From a virus: a stretch of DNA of 22,688 nucleotides. Shown in pieces: positions 1 through 8,986 of the stretch. Numbering within the stretch: position 1 is the first letter of the stretch; each line of letters opens with the position of its first letter. The notes beneath the pieces were generated by a model. That model ran no database searches. It was given only the letters and a program-made list of their open reading frames with translations, and was not told the DNA's origin. The DNA lies in the IMG/VR virus record IMGVR_UViG_3300024999_000422, positions 1 through 22,688 of that record. One strand, written 5' to 3'. The position numbers and the translations under genes are program-made.

Positions 1-955
1 GATTGTTTCTTCTTAATATAAGCATACCACTAGGTACTGTAAAGCAATATTTAAATCCATCTAATGTTTTATATTGTTCTATTTTAGTAATAGTATGGTC
101 TTCTCTTCTATCCGTACATAAACTTATTAAGTTTCTTCTTGTAAATTGAACACCATATTCAATGGATTTTCTTATGTATACTTTATTTGCAGTGATATAT
201 TCTTGATTTACTCTATCTAGGGTATCAATGGTCGCTTTATAGCCGCAAACAACACCTACGAACTGTATAAAATCCGCATCTGATTTTATTGTTGTAAACC
301 ATCTATTTTTCCTTTTAAATTCTCCATCCCAATAAAATATTTCATCATAGATAATTTCGAATTGCTCTTTTGAACAATCGTACCATTTGCTTGTAAAGGT
401 TTTCTCGTTGTCTTTATAATAAAATTTATATACATTGTATCCTTCTGCTCCATTTAATATTTCATATTCAATATTATTTTTTGCTAAGAGATATTCAATT
501 CTTTCTTTTTTCCTTTGCTTCTTAACATTAATATAACAATCAAAAGGTTTATACTTTTTACTTTTAAAACTACCATCTGCCTTTATAGCTACCTTTAATC
601 GGATTTCCCATTCATTATAAGGCAACCCTTTTCCTTCATAGTTAAATGTTGTAATGAATTTTCCTTTAAATCCAGTCTGTTCATGATTTTCTTTAACTTC
701 CTTAAAGGACTTATGATAAAGATTATTTTTTGATGTAATGTAATAAACTTCATGCTCATCAGACAAACATTGATCTAGCCCATATTTTGTTTTGAAATTC
801 CATAAGTAATCTGACTTATACTTGTGAAATTGTGAAGGAATAACCAATTCGGCGGTTTTGCTTTTATTATATTGTAAAACATACTCCCCACTTTGATATT
901 CTAAAATCTTTTTCCATTCAGTTCCATTAAAGTATTCTGTGTCACAATCAACGCA
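1..955 (-). mobile_element. Intein with LAGLIDADG endonuclease domain, inserted in the helicase P-loop (last residues off window)
   Basis: In-frame protein-splicing element. The N-terminal splicing block starts at Cys368 (codon 953-955) with CVDCDTEYFNGTEW, directly after host residues GSAG. A His-containing stretch (QCLSDEHEVYYI) follows. The first LAGLIDADG-type motif is LKVAIKADGSF (Asp494) and the second is IYDEIFYWDGEF (Asp577), both with the catalytic Asp in place. The C-terminal block reads YCFTVPSGMLILRRNN at the window edge. By comparison with other phage inteins, only the last few residues (ending His-Asn plus Cys, Ser or Thr of the C-extein) should be missing. The frame has no stop or shift, so both splicing and homing functions look intact. 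The visible intein is 318 codons. Insertion at Walker A is a known favoured intein site in ATPases. Confidence 0.9.
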
Positions 956-2056
956 CCCCGCCGAACCAGTTAAAGCTAAGATATTTTTATCTATCATTAT
1001 CTTAATTGTCTCAATTTGTTCAGGAGTAAATTCATATCCTTGTTCTTTTTCAACTTCCTTTATAACATCGTCCCAATTTTCGATCTCAAATGGTTCACTG
1101 CGTTCTGCATTAAGTAGCCTAATCAGTTCATTATAGATATTCATCTCTAAATCATAATATCTCTTCAATCCAATAAGTTGACCATCACTAGATACATTAA
1201 TTTCTTTCTTATCAAGTAGTTGTTTTGCAACATCATTGATTATATCTTGCTCAATAAATCCAATTTGATCAAAAACAATATTCATTAATTCACTAAAATG
1301 TAAGTAACTCCTTCCTATTTCTCCGTTCTCAGATAATGTGTTTATAATACACGCTTTAACTCGTCTTGAATCATTACCCGTCATACCAATTTTCTGTGCA
1401 ATTTCATCGGCCTTTTTGAACCCTAATCCACTCACCTCAACTAATTTATATGGATTACTTTTAACAATATCAACCACTATATCGGGAGATTTATAAAAAT
1501 CTAATAATTTATTTATTAGATTTGCACTTAGGTTGGCATTGCTCAATTCTGTATAAATTTGAGAATAATCTTTACAATCTTCAAATTCTTCAATTATTCT
1601 CATGGCGGTAGCATGACCTATTCCATTAATTGACGTAAGTGCGGAAATGTCTTTATCTTCTAATAATGTAATTACATCATCATACTTTTCAAATAATTTA
1701 TATACTATATTTGGATTAATTATACCTTCTAAAAAATCAATTTGTTGTGACTTATTAGTTAAATCTATTTTCTTATTGATAAAAAGTATTTCATATGTGT
1801 CTCCATGTGTTTCATTTCTTTCAGCCAATTTACAAGCAACTTTATATGTTACATAACTTTCTAATTTGCATACTTTACCTTTTAATTTAATTTTCGATTT
1901 TCCCCAAAGTAATTTAAGGTCTTCGCAGTTTTCAATTTTGTTAACTATGTTAGCTACGAAAATGGCAAATTCGCCACTTTCCACTTCGAATCTTAATTTG
2001 GGGAAGAATATTCTATCTAACTCTATTTCACATTTTAATATTTTTTCATTTTCCAT
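1..2056 (-). CDS. recD2: RecD2-like helicase interrupted by an intein (3' end outside window)
   Basis: The reading frame is open for 685 codons from ATG 2056-2054 to the window edge, so the protein is incomplete. The start follows AAGGGGG and lies 15 bases after the polymerase stop. Residues 1-367 are the N-terminal host part. They include helix-hairpin-helix-like stretches (SINGIGHATAMRI and EVSGLGFKKADEIA), as expected ahead of the motor in the RecD2/RecD-like superfamily 1B 5'-3' DNA helicases. A Q-motif (FTPEQIETI) follows, then ILALTGSAG, the first half of a Walker A loop. At residue 368 the loop is broken by Cys and intein sequence, and the missing GK(S/T) and all later helicase motifs must lie beyond position 1. 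The role inferred is unwinding or processing of DNA during phage replication or recombination. The gene is last in the visible replication operon. The helicase family is fairly sure; RecD2 rather than another RecD-like branch is inference. Confidence 0.85.
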   Translation of the reverse strand, partial: MENEKILKCEIELDRIFFPKLRFEVESGEFAIFVANIVNKIENCEDLKLLWGKSKIKLKGKVCKLESYVTYKVACKLAERNETHGDTYEILFINKKIDLTNKSQQIDFLEGIINPNIVYKLFEKYDDVITLLEDKDISALTSINGIGHATAMRIIEEFEDCKDYSQIYTELSNANLSANLINKLLDFYKSPDIVVDIVKSNPYKLVEVSGLGFKKADEIAQKIGMTGNDSRRVKACIINTLSENGEIGRSYLHFSELMNIVFDQIGFIEQDIINDVAKQLLDKKEINVSSDGQLIGLKRYYDLEMNIYNELIRLLNAERSEPFEIENWDDVIKEVEKEQGYEFTPEQIETIKIMIDKNILALTGSAGCVDCDTEYFNGTEWKKILEYQSGEYVLQYNKSKTAELVIPSQFHKYKSDYLWNFKTKYGLDQCLSDEHEVYYITSKNNLYHKSFKEVKENHEQTGFKGKFITTFNYEGKGLPYNEWEIRLKVAIKADGSFKSKKYKPFDCYINVKKQRKKERIEYLLAKNNIEYEILNGAEGYNVYKFYYKDNEKTFTSKWYDCSKEQFEIIYDEIFYWDGEFKRKNRWFTTIKSDADFIQFVGVVCGYKATIDTLDRVNQEYITANKVYIRKSIEYGVQFTRRNLISLCTDRREDHTITKIEQYKTLDGFKYCFTVPSGMLILRRNN

Positions 2057-2071
2057 AGTATCCCCCTTAAA

Positions 2072-4567
2072 TTATACGCTTACTCTTTCTTCTTGAACTA
2101 TAATTTCACCATTGTCCATCAGTCTTGTGATTTTCATAATTGTATGTTGGAATACTGAGTTTTTATATTTTCTTGGCTTAAATTGATCTCCTAATCTGAA
2201 ACCATAGACCATCATGAGCGTTCCTCTTTTGAACCAAGATTCCTCTATTCTCTTCTTCTTACCATCTTCTTTAATTTCTGATATAGTTTTGTTGTAATGA
2301 TTGAACGAGCCATCATACATCTTACAAGTTACTACTCCACTTGGGGTTAATAATTCTACTGTATGTTTTGTCTTATCTCTGTCTAATACAGTGCCCATTA
2401 TTAACGATAATTTATATCTATTGAATGGTCTTCCTCTGTAAAAACCAGTTTCATTAGCAATCGGATCTTCAGGCAAATCATAAAAGTTTTCAATTGTATA
2501 TCGTTTGGTATTTACTTTAGATAGCTCATGCTCTGTTTTATAGTAGCTCATGCTATCCATCTCCCACTTTGCTATACTTCCTTTACAATATTTGTCATAT
2601 GCTTCTTTGTATACTATTGCATTGTATTTATTAACAACCTCTTTGTCTTTTAGGAGCATAGTAATCTTCTCAATTTTCTTATCCAACGCTTTCTTAATCT
2701 TACCTTTATGCACTATATATGTTCCAAAATCTATTTGGACATAATCTAAATCTTCCTTCATCTCATTATACTTATCTAAAAATACATCTAGTATATTGTT
2801 ACTAATATAGAACCAATCACTTTTTAAACCATCCGGCAATTTGTCTTTAGGAACTAAATTGGGTTTCGTGCATATTGCTTTATAAATGTTATAATAAATT
2901 ATTTCATCTTCGTATGTTTTAGAGATTAAACCACTGTCAATTAACATAGGAATGTTTGCTAGAGAAAATGAATCCTTTAATTCTACAATTGAATTAATAT
3001 ATTGATTCATCAAGTTAATCCTATCTCCAAAAGAATCTAAGGCACCACACTTAATTAGATTTACTACCGCATTTTTTGCTAATTGTTTGCCACTTCTTTC
3101 AATAAAATCTTCATAAGAATTAAATGGCCTATTGTTTAAAATAGTTTCAATATCTTCAGAACCAACTTCTGATAATGCTCTCAACCCGTATAATATTTTA
3201 TTTTCATATATCGTAAACGCTTCCTTGGAATAATTAATATTTGGAGAATCTACAATATCATTCATTTCTGAAACTGCTTTAGCAATCTTTCCATAGTTAG
3301 TGGTTTTTCCATCTCCAATTGCCCCTGAATTTACAGTTAGGCAAGCACATTTCCAATACATATGTCCATAAACATGAGCTAAATTCATCTCTTGAACTAA
3401 AATCCCTGTATACGGATTTGTATGATTTTTCGAGAAACTATATCCCAAGGATGGGGTTATTTGTAAATTCCAAACATAATCTAAAAATATCCTTCTGGTT
3501 CCATTCTTCAAACCCTCTTCAAAGAAAAGCATTTTAGAATCTTCGATAGTCTTTTTACTTTTTTTACTAATTCCTTTTCTCAATTTATTTGCATGAGTAA
3601 GACTAAAGTTAACTATTCCTTTGTCCATGGTTAATTCCATGACTACTTCTTGTGTATCAGCAAGCCCATATAAAGGTAATAAATGAGGTTCTAGTATACT
3701 TATCTCTTCTTCATTTAGTCCATACTCTCTCATTTCTTGATACCATAAACTAATATCATTCTTAAATCTAACATATTTGTCTAATGGTTGCTCTCCTCCC
3801 TTATTGGCTAACCTCATTAGAGAATTTCCTGTAACTAATTCTAGAAAGTTTTGTGGGTGTATTTTACTTAATGCTTGTTTGCCCACAGATCCTTCATACT
3901 GGAAGGCATTTACAACATCTCCATTATACAAAAGTTTCCACATTTCTTTATCTGTATAATCTATAACGTCAGGATGTAAATAGTGATTATAAGTATTTCT
4001 CAAACTTCCTTTCCATTCCATTTTCCCCTCTTCTACTAAAACATCCATACAAGTTCTCATACGATCTAATGATTCAATTGTTAGTGCATCAAATTTTAAT
4101 CCTCCTGTATATTCACTGTCACCTAAGTTCCAACAAGTAATGTCATCTCCATTGGGTGCTTTCATTAGGGAATTTTGTTCAATAAATCCATTGGGGAATA
4201 TGATAATACCACTTGCATGAATACTTCTACCAACAATCAATCCTTCTAATTCTAGGGCCGTTTCTCTCAATTGAGGGTAATTCTCTAATAGATTTATTAG
4301 TTCTCTGATGGGTTTTCTTTCCTCTTCTTCATTTCCAAATAAACAATCATTTAAACTCCATTGTGCTCCTCTTTCAATTGGAATCATATCAGACATTGCT
4401 TGAATTTCATCGTAATTGTAGTTCAATCCTCTACCTGCAGTAAGAATAGCCAATTTGGGTTTCAGTGTTTTAAAAGTAGCTACATTTAAAGTATTTTCAT
4501 ATCCATATTTCTCCTTGATTGCCTTTAGGATATTCCCTCTTTGTGCTGCTTCTGTATCCACATCAAT
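2072..4567 (-). CDS. dnaE: DNA polymerase III alpha subunit (DnaE type), exon 2
   Basis: C-terminal exon of the replicative polymerase, about 831 residues, joined in frame to the exon at 5855-7198 after removal of a group I intron. It begins IDVDTEAAQRGNI, the catalytic Asp-x-Asp of the family C palm domain. The third catalytic Asp is in GLKFDALTIESL. Later parts match a tandem helix-hairpin-helix segment (VVNLIKCGALDSFGDR) and a C-terminal OB-like region (around PSGVVTCKMYDG). A GTG at 4559-4561 lies in frame, but no convincing ribosome binding site precedes it. I infer that this exon is expressed only as part of the spliced message. The joined protein would be about 1279 residues, within the range for phage and bacterial DnaE. 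The gene lies between recJ-like and recD2-like genes. Confidence 0.92.
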   Translation of the reverse strand: MDVDTEAAQRGNILKAIKEKYGYENTLNVATFKTLKPKLAILTAGRGLNYNYDEIQAMSDMIPIERGAQWSLNDCLFGNEEEERKPIRELINLLENYPQLRETALELEGLIVGRSIHASGIIIFPNGFIEQNSLMKAPNGDDITCWNLGDSEYTGGLKFDALTIESLDRMRTCMDVLVEEGKMEWKGSLRNTYNHYLHPDVIDYTDKEMWKLLYNGDVVNAFQYEGSVGKQALSKIHPQNFLELVTGNSLMRLANKGGEQPLDKYVRFKNDISLWYQEMREYGLNEEEISILEPHLLPLYGLADTQEVVMELTMDKGIVNFSLTHANKLRKGISKKSKKTIEDSKMLFFEEGLKNGTRRIFLDYVWNLQITPSLGYSFSKNHTNPYTGILVQEMNLAHVYGHMYWKCACLTVNSGAIGDGKTTNYGKIAKAVSEMNDIVDSPNINYSKEAFTIYENKILYGLRALSEVGSEDIETILNNRPFNSYEDFIERSGKQLAKNAVVNLIKCGALDSFGDRINLMNQYINSIVELKDSFSLANIPMLIDSGLISKTYEDEIIYYNIYKAICTKPNLVPKDKLPDGLKSDWFYISNNILDVFLDKYNEMKEDLDYVQIDFGTYIVHKGKIKKALDKKIEKITMLLKDKEVVNKYNAIVYKEAYDKYCKGSIAKWEMDSMSYYKTEHELSKVNTKRYTIENFYDLPEDPIANETGFYRGRPFNRYKLSLIMGTVLDRDKTKHTVELLTPSGVVTCKMYDGSFNHYNKTISEIKEDGKKKRIEESWFKRGTLMMVYGFRLGDQFKPRKYKNSVFQHTIMKITRLMDNGEIIVQEERVSV

Positions 4568-5854
4568 CGGTTACACCCTAGCTTTCGCTATATTTTCACA
4601 CTCAATTAAGAGTGGGACTAGACTATATCTTCACCTTCCGACCTTTACGGCTAAGGTGTTCCGCACTTCGAATGGTAGTATCCCCACCCTACTCTCCCTT
4701 GAGATAGTCGTTGCACCTTCCTTATTATTTCTAATAAGACTTGGCACAGGATTGCCATATCATTTCTGACTTAGGTTTCCCCTGTTAGCATATTCATTAA
4801 CACTCATTTCCTAGTGCTACTAATCGTTGAATACACACCCTATTACAATCTAGGTTCACGGAAATTAACATCTACTATTTCTAATAGACTCGACTTAGAC
4901 TCTCTCTTGTTGTTGATATGCCTCTTTTACTTCTTTGTATTTTTCATATTTTCTGTCTAAATAAATTGTGGCATTTTTATAAAGTGTATCTAGTATTCTT
5001 AATACTTGAATGTTTCCACCAACATTAAAAGAATAGTTGTTTGTGCCTTTTTCTGGATGTCTTTGATGAGATTTCAAATGTGGAATATTTAAAAAAACTC
5101 TTTATTCCGTCGATTAATTCTTTCGTACCTACTAGACCCAAACCAATATTGATTTTATTATTAGGTTTGCAGTAATAACTTATACTCCCATCTCCATCAA
5201 TATATCCTCTGACAAAGTGGTGGATTAAATATTGAGGAACTTGATTTTCCTTTGGAAACAACAGAACGTTAGATTTTTTGGTTACACAACCTTGTTTTAT
5301 TAAATCATTAGATAATTTATTACTGGCAATTAAAATTCTGCAATATGGTTTACTGTTAAAATCCCCTTTCGTTTCATAAGTAGATATGTTTGCTGTTGAT
5401 TTTAGACTATTCTTAAATTTCTCAATATGTGAAATGTCACTTGCCGTTAAAGTGATACCAACACTATATCCACTATGTTTTCTCTTATTCAGAATATAGC
5501 CATCAGCATACATAAACCCTAACCAGTATGCTTTTTCTTCTGTGTTAATTATTTCAAAAAAGTCTTCATTACAAATACTTTTTAAAGCTTGCTCCCTATC
5601 TGTACGGATAGGAATATTATATTCTTTCATTAAATGGGAAATTAATTTTTGACTACATTTCATCAATTCACCAATTTTAGTCTGAGATAGACCTTCATTG
5701 TATTTGCTTTTAATGAAATCTATATGATTATCTGTAATAACCGGGGGAGTATTTAAACCATTTAATCTTTCAAATATCAATTTTTTCACCTCCTTTCAAT
5801 ATATTTTCTACAAAGAAGTAATATTACTATATCACGACAATAGATAATCTCTTA
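4568..5854 (-). ncRNA. Group I self-splicing intron in the DNA polymerase gene
   Basis: A 1287-base insertion splits the polymerase frame. Exon 1 ends ...GAT (5855-5857) followed by in-frame TAA, and exon 2 resumes with ATT GAT GTG GAT at 4567. These boundaries give an uninterrupted ELAD-IDVD protein and obey the group I rule of T before the 5' splice site and G (4568) as last intron base. The catalytic core lies in the 3' 327 bases. P4 pairs ACAGG (4781-4785) with CCTGT (4746-4750) inside the Q-like AATCCTGTGCCAAG (4740-4753). P7 pairs GACTAT (R, near 4703-4716) with ATAGTC in AAGATATAGTC (S, near 4621-4631). A P6a hairpin (TCTTATT/AATAAGG) lies between Q and R. The extra sequence between the P7 strands fits subgroup IA, which is common in phages. 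I did not identify a convincing P1. The 5' part holds the endonuclease gene. Confidence 0.9.
4895..5780 (-). pseudogene. Intron-encoded LAGLIDADG homing endonuclease, frameshifted
   Basis: The upstream frame carries a DNA-binding helix-turn-helix-like segment (LSQTKIGELMKCSQKLISHL), then two LAGLIDADG motifs, YWLGFMYADGYI and FVRGYIDGDGSI, each with its catalytic acid. Such enzymes cut the intronless allele to spread the intron. The frame stops at 5025. The expected C-terminal part (YSFNVGGNIQVLRILDTLYKNA and beyond) continues in another frame to the TAA at 4895. Removing one T from the seven-T coding run (A7 at 5091-5097 on the plus strand) restores one frame of about 294 residues. The start is probably TTG 5778-5780, eight bases after AGGAGG. 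The GTG at 5787-5789 overlaps that site and is unlikely. The gene is either inactivated, rescued by slippage at the homopolymer, or affected by a sequencing error. Confidence 0.85.
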
Positions 5855-7198
5855 ATCTGCAAGCTCCGGCTTACTGCTATGAATGTGTCTCCAACTAGGT
5901 AGATTGAATGTGATGGGGTTCATTTGAGTAATATCAATTAGATAAGCAAGGTATAGTCCCGTAACGCTACCTCTCGCGATTCCTACGAGACTTAAATTCC
6001 ACATTAGATCCACTAAATCTTTTGTTAAGCAATAATAACTACTTAAACGTTGATTAATTTTCTCACTTATCAACCAAAGTTGTTTTAATTCTTCTTCAAT
6101 TCTATCCATGTTTACTTTATCAAAATCTTGATTTTTATTCGTCATTCCTTCTTGAGTTAAGAATAATAAATATCTGTCTACTAAATAATCACTATAGTAA
6201 AATTTCTTAATGTACTCATATTTGTCTGTATAATTTTTCATTATATGGTTATCATCAAAGATTGGTATTTGAGTTGGAGGAACCACAGGATCTTGTGCTA
6301 AATCATAAAACTCAATTTTATTAGCAATTTCCAAAGTGTTGTTAGTCATTGTTTCAAAAGTTTGCTCACTAATATAGTCTTTAAAATACCCCCAAACTTC
6401 TTCTTTGGTCATTACATAAGTAGATCCGTAGAAGTCTGAAACCTCTCTTTCCCCATCTTTAGAGTTCAAAAAGGATTTATGAATTTGTTTATGATTTATA
6501 GACAAATAGTGAGAATCTGTAGTATAGATAACTTTAATATTGTATTTTTCTCCCAATTCAATGACAAATTTATTGTAATCAATTTGTTCTTGAGTTGATA
6601 ATGATGGTTGAATTTCCAAGTAGAAATCATCATTAAAGACATATTTACAAGCATTTAAAAAACTATCTATATCCTTCAACGCTTCTGGTTTGTTGGTCTG
6701 AAACTCTTTAAATTTCAGACCAACAAACCCTCCTAAACATGCTGTGCTACCAATTACATGACCTTTATATTCAGCCATCACCTCCACCAACTGTTGTGTG
6801 GTTAAAGGGGTTCTTTCCATTCTTCCAGTCCTAAATGAATTCATCCAAGCTAATGTTGACATTTTTCTTAGAGCTAGATGCCCTTCTCTTGACTTTGCAA
6901 TGAGGATAAAATGAGGGAATTTAGTGACTCCTGAAGTGTAATTATCTTTAACTTCTTCCAAACTATTTACAAGATATATTTCGTTACCAAGAGCAACTTG
7001 AAAGTCAGGATTTATTTTTTGTAATTCTTTATTGATTTTAATTGCTTCAATGTGAGCCGAAAGACACTCATGATCGGTTATTGCAATTCCTTTTAAACCA
7101 ATTTTTTCTGCATATTTAATCAAGTTTTTAGTTTTATTGGTACAGTCTGGTAGGCGTAAATTCGACATCTCTGTATGTGAATGTGCTGAAAAATACAA
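5855..7198 (-). CDS. dnaE: DNA polymerase III alpha subunit (DnaE type), exon 1
   Basis: The N-terminal 448 residues of the replicative polymerase. The start is TTG 7196-7198, after AGAAGGTGA. The PHP domain is evident from HSH (residues 6-8), ITDHE (40-44) and, later, YTTDSHYL; in this family it is a metal-dependent exonuclease or a remnant of one. The exon runs into the palm with GIARGSVTGLYLAYLI, the conserved ARGS motif that contacts incoming nucleotide, and ends ...KPELAD. The unspliced frame meets TAA at 5852-5854. The catalytic Asp-x-Asp motif is therefore supplied entirely by exon 2, and without splicing the product cannot polymerise DNA. The gene follows the recJ-like gene by 14 bases in the same operon. 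Confidence 0.93.
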
Positions 7199-7212
7199 TA
7201 TTATTCACCTTC

Positions 7213-8961
7213 TTAAAATCTAAATTTAACTACGCTTGGAGTATACATAAAATCCTCAATGATAATTTGTGGTGTAATCTTTCCATTGTATTCATTGATA
7301 CTAAATTTTCCTATGATGGTCACATTTATAGCTTGGTGTTGTTTCATATCATTATATCTATCTTCATTTGTAAAAAATTTCATAAGGGCAATTCCATCGT
7401 GGTTAATTTTTATAGTGTTTTTATTTTTACCCATTAACTCAATGTCCTTTGAATTTACTACTAAATTCTCAATTGCAAATAAAGGTTCGTCTACTGAATT
7501 TCCCCATATGTTTTTATGTTTTGCAACTGACTCAATTATAGTTTTATTTAATGTTTTATCATTAAAGATTCCATCAACATCATAAATTAGAAAATTGGAG
7601 ACTTGAATTTTACTTACAACTTCATATAAATCATTGATTTTACTATTATGTATGGAAATCCCACAAGCATTTGGATGACCTAAAGCATAATTAAATAATC
7701 CACTGTCGATACACCATTTTCTAACATCTTTTATATCCTTTTTGTCATACCCTCTAGCACTTCCTGCAAAATCTTCATCATGAGAACTAAGTAAAAAACA
7801 TGGCCTTTGATAAATATTAGTTAGTTTATTTGCCAATAGTCCAGTATAATTCTTTTCTGTTAGTCCAGTTGCATTAATAATTATAATTCCATTGTTGAAA
7901 AGTTGATATTTATCCACCTGATTCTTTGCAACTTCAACTGCTTCATCAACAAGTTTCTTCTGTTTCCTTTTGCATTTATTTCCTATCCTTACGACATAAT
8001 CTTGTAATGATAATTCAACTTCGCCTTTTCCTCTGATTTTATCTATATGTTTCTCATTAATATTGAGAAAAGCTTTAAACATTAACTCTTTTTCTTCATA
8101 AGTGCCATTTCTAATAAGTGCATTAATTAATGGAACGATGTAAAAACCAATTCCAATGATGCTTACTTCATTCTTCATATCATAAGCCTTATCTTTAATT
8201 AAAGCTGATATAAATTTATTTTTATTTTGTCCCTTAATAATTAATTCAATTCCCTTTAAAACCAAATATCTACTTTCTAAATTTCTTAAATCGCTTACGT
8301 CTCCTATCATTCCAATTGCAACTAAATCAAGATAGTCATCTGCACAATTTAGATTTAATTTTTTATCAATATATTTTATAAATTTATAGCAAACCCCAAC
8401 TCCTGTCATTGTTTTATTTGTTACCTGTGTAGATAGCTGATTATTAATTACTATTGCATTTTCACTATATCTTTCACACCCATGATGATCAATGACTAAA
8501 ATATCAATTCCCTTATTTTTGAAGTATTTGTGTTCAGCGTAATCATTACTAGATGCATCCGGTAAGATGATTAAGTTGCATCCACATTCTATTTTTATAA
8601 TTCTATTTAATGTGATTTCATCTAATCCGTGTGCCTTATCATCATGTACAATAAATGTAATTGTAGATTTACTATTGAATTTCATAATTAAATGTGTGAT
8701 ATATTGATACATTACGGAAGCACTTGTATATCCATCTGCATCACAATCCACGACAATTACAATAGCACTATCTTTTTTAATATGATATAGTAAATTTTCG
8801 AAACCTAACTCCATATGATCATATAAAGATTCATCTTCTAAATGGGATGCATTTGGATTAAGGAAGTCATTTATATTTTCTATATCTCTATTTTTTAAAA
8901 TTGTTTCTACTATATTACTGAAACCAATTGAAGTTCCTTTTAAATTGTATTTAAAACTCAT
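7213..8961 (-). CDS. recJ: RecJ-like DHH-family single-strand exonuclease
   Basis: A 582-residue member of the DHH phosphoesterase family. In bacteria RecJ degrades single-stranded DNA 5' to 3' in recombination and repair. Motifs visible are VVDCDADGYTSA (residues 71-82, metal-binding Asps), LVIDHHGCE (155-163, the DHH signature), AIGMIGDVSDL (215-225), and in the DHHA1 half SARGYD (401-406) and ALGHPNACGI (426-435). A C-terminal segment of about 100 residues could be an OB-fold, as in RecJ, but I cannot confirm it. The ATG start follows GTGAGGT with good spacing. The gene sits between primase and polymerase, as the yorK gene does in SPbeta by memory, so a role in phage replication or recombination is likely. 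Confidence 0.88.
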   Translation of the reverse strand: MSFKYNLKGTSIGFSNIVETILKNRDIENINDFLNPNASHLEDESLYDHMELGFENLLYHIKKDSAIVIVVDCDADGYTSASVMYQYITHLIMKFNSKSTITFIVHDDKAHGLDEITLNRIIKIECGCNLIILPDASSNDYAEHKYFKNKGIDILVIDHHGCERYSENAIVINNQLSTQVTNKTMTGVGVCYKFIKYIDKKLNLNCADDYLDLVAIGMIGDVSDLRNLESRYLVLKGIELIIKGQNKNKFISALIKDKAYDMKNEVSIIGIGFYIVPLINALIRNGTYEEKELMFKAFLNINEKHIDKIRGKGEVELSLQDYVVRIGNKCKRKQKKLVDEAVEVAKNQVDKYQLFNNGIIIINATGLTEKNYTGLLANKLTNIYQRPCFLLSSHDEDFAGSARGYDKKDIKDVRKWCIDSGLFNYALGHPNACGISIHNSKINDLYEVVSKIQVSNFLIYDVDGIFNDKTLNKTIIESVAKHKNIWGNSVDEPLFAIENLVVNSKDIELMGKNKNTIKINHDGIALMKFFTNEDRYNDMKQHQAINVTIIGKFSINEYNGKITPQIIIEDFMYTPSVVKFRF

Positions 8962-8986
8962 AATTACCTCACTTTTATTATTATAT

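Noticed and set aside
4455-4769. Plus-strand ORF of 104 codons across the intron end
   Set aside because: It is antisense to the intron core and exon 2, has no ribosome binding site, and is explained by the conserved intron elements.
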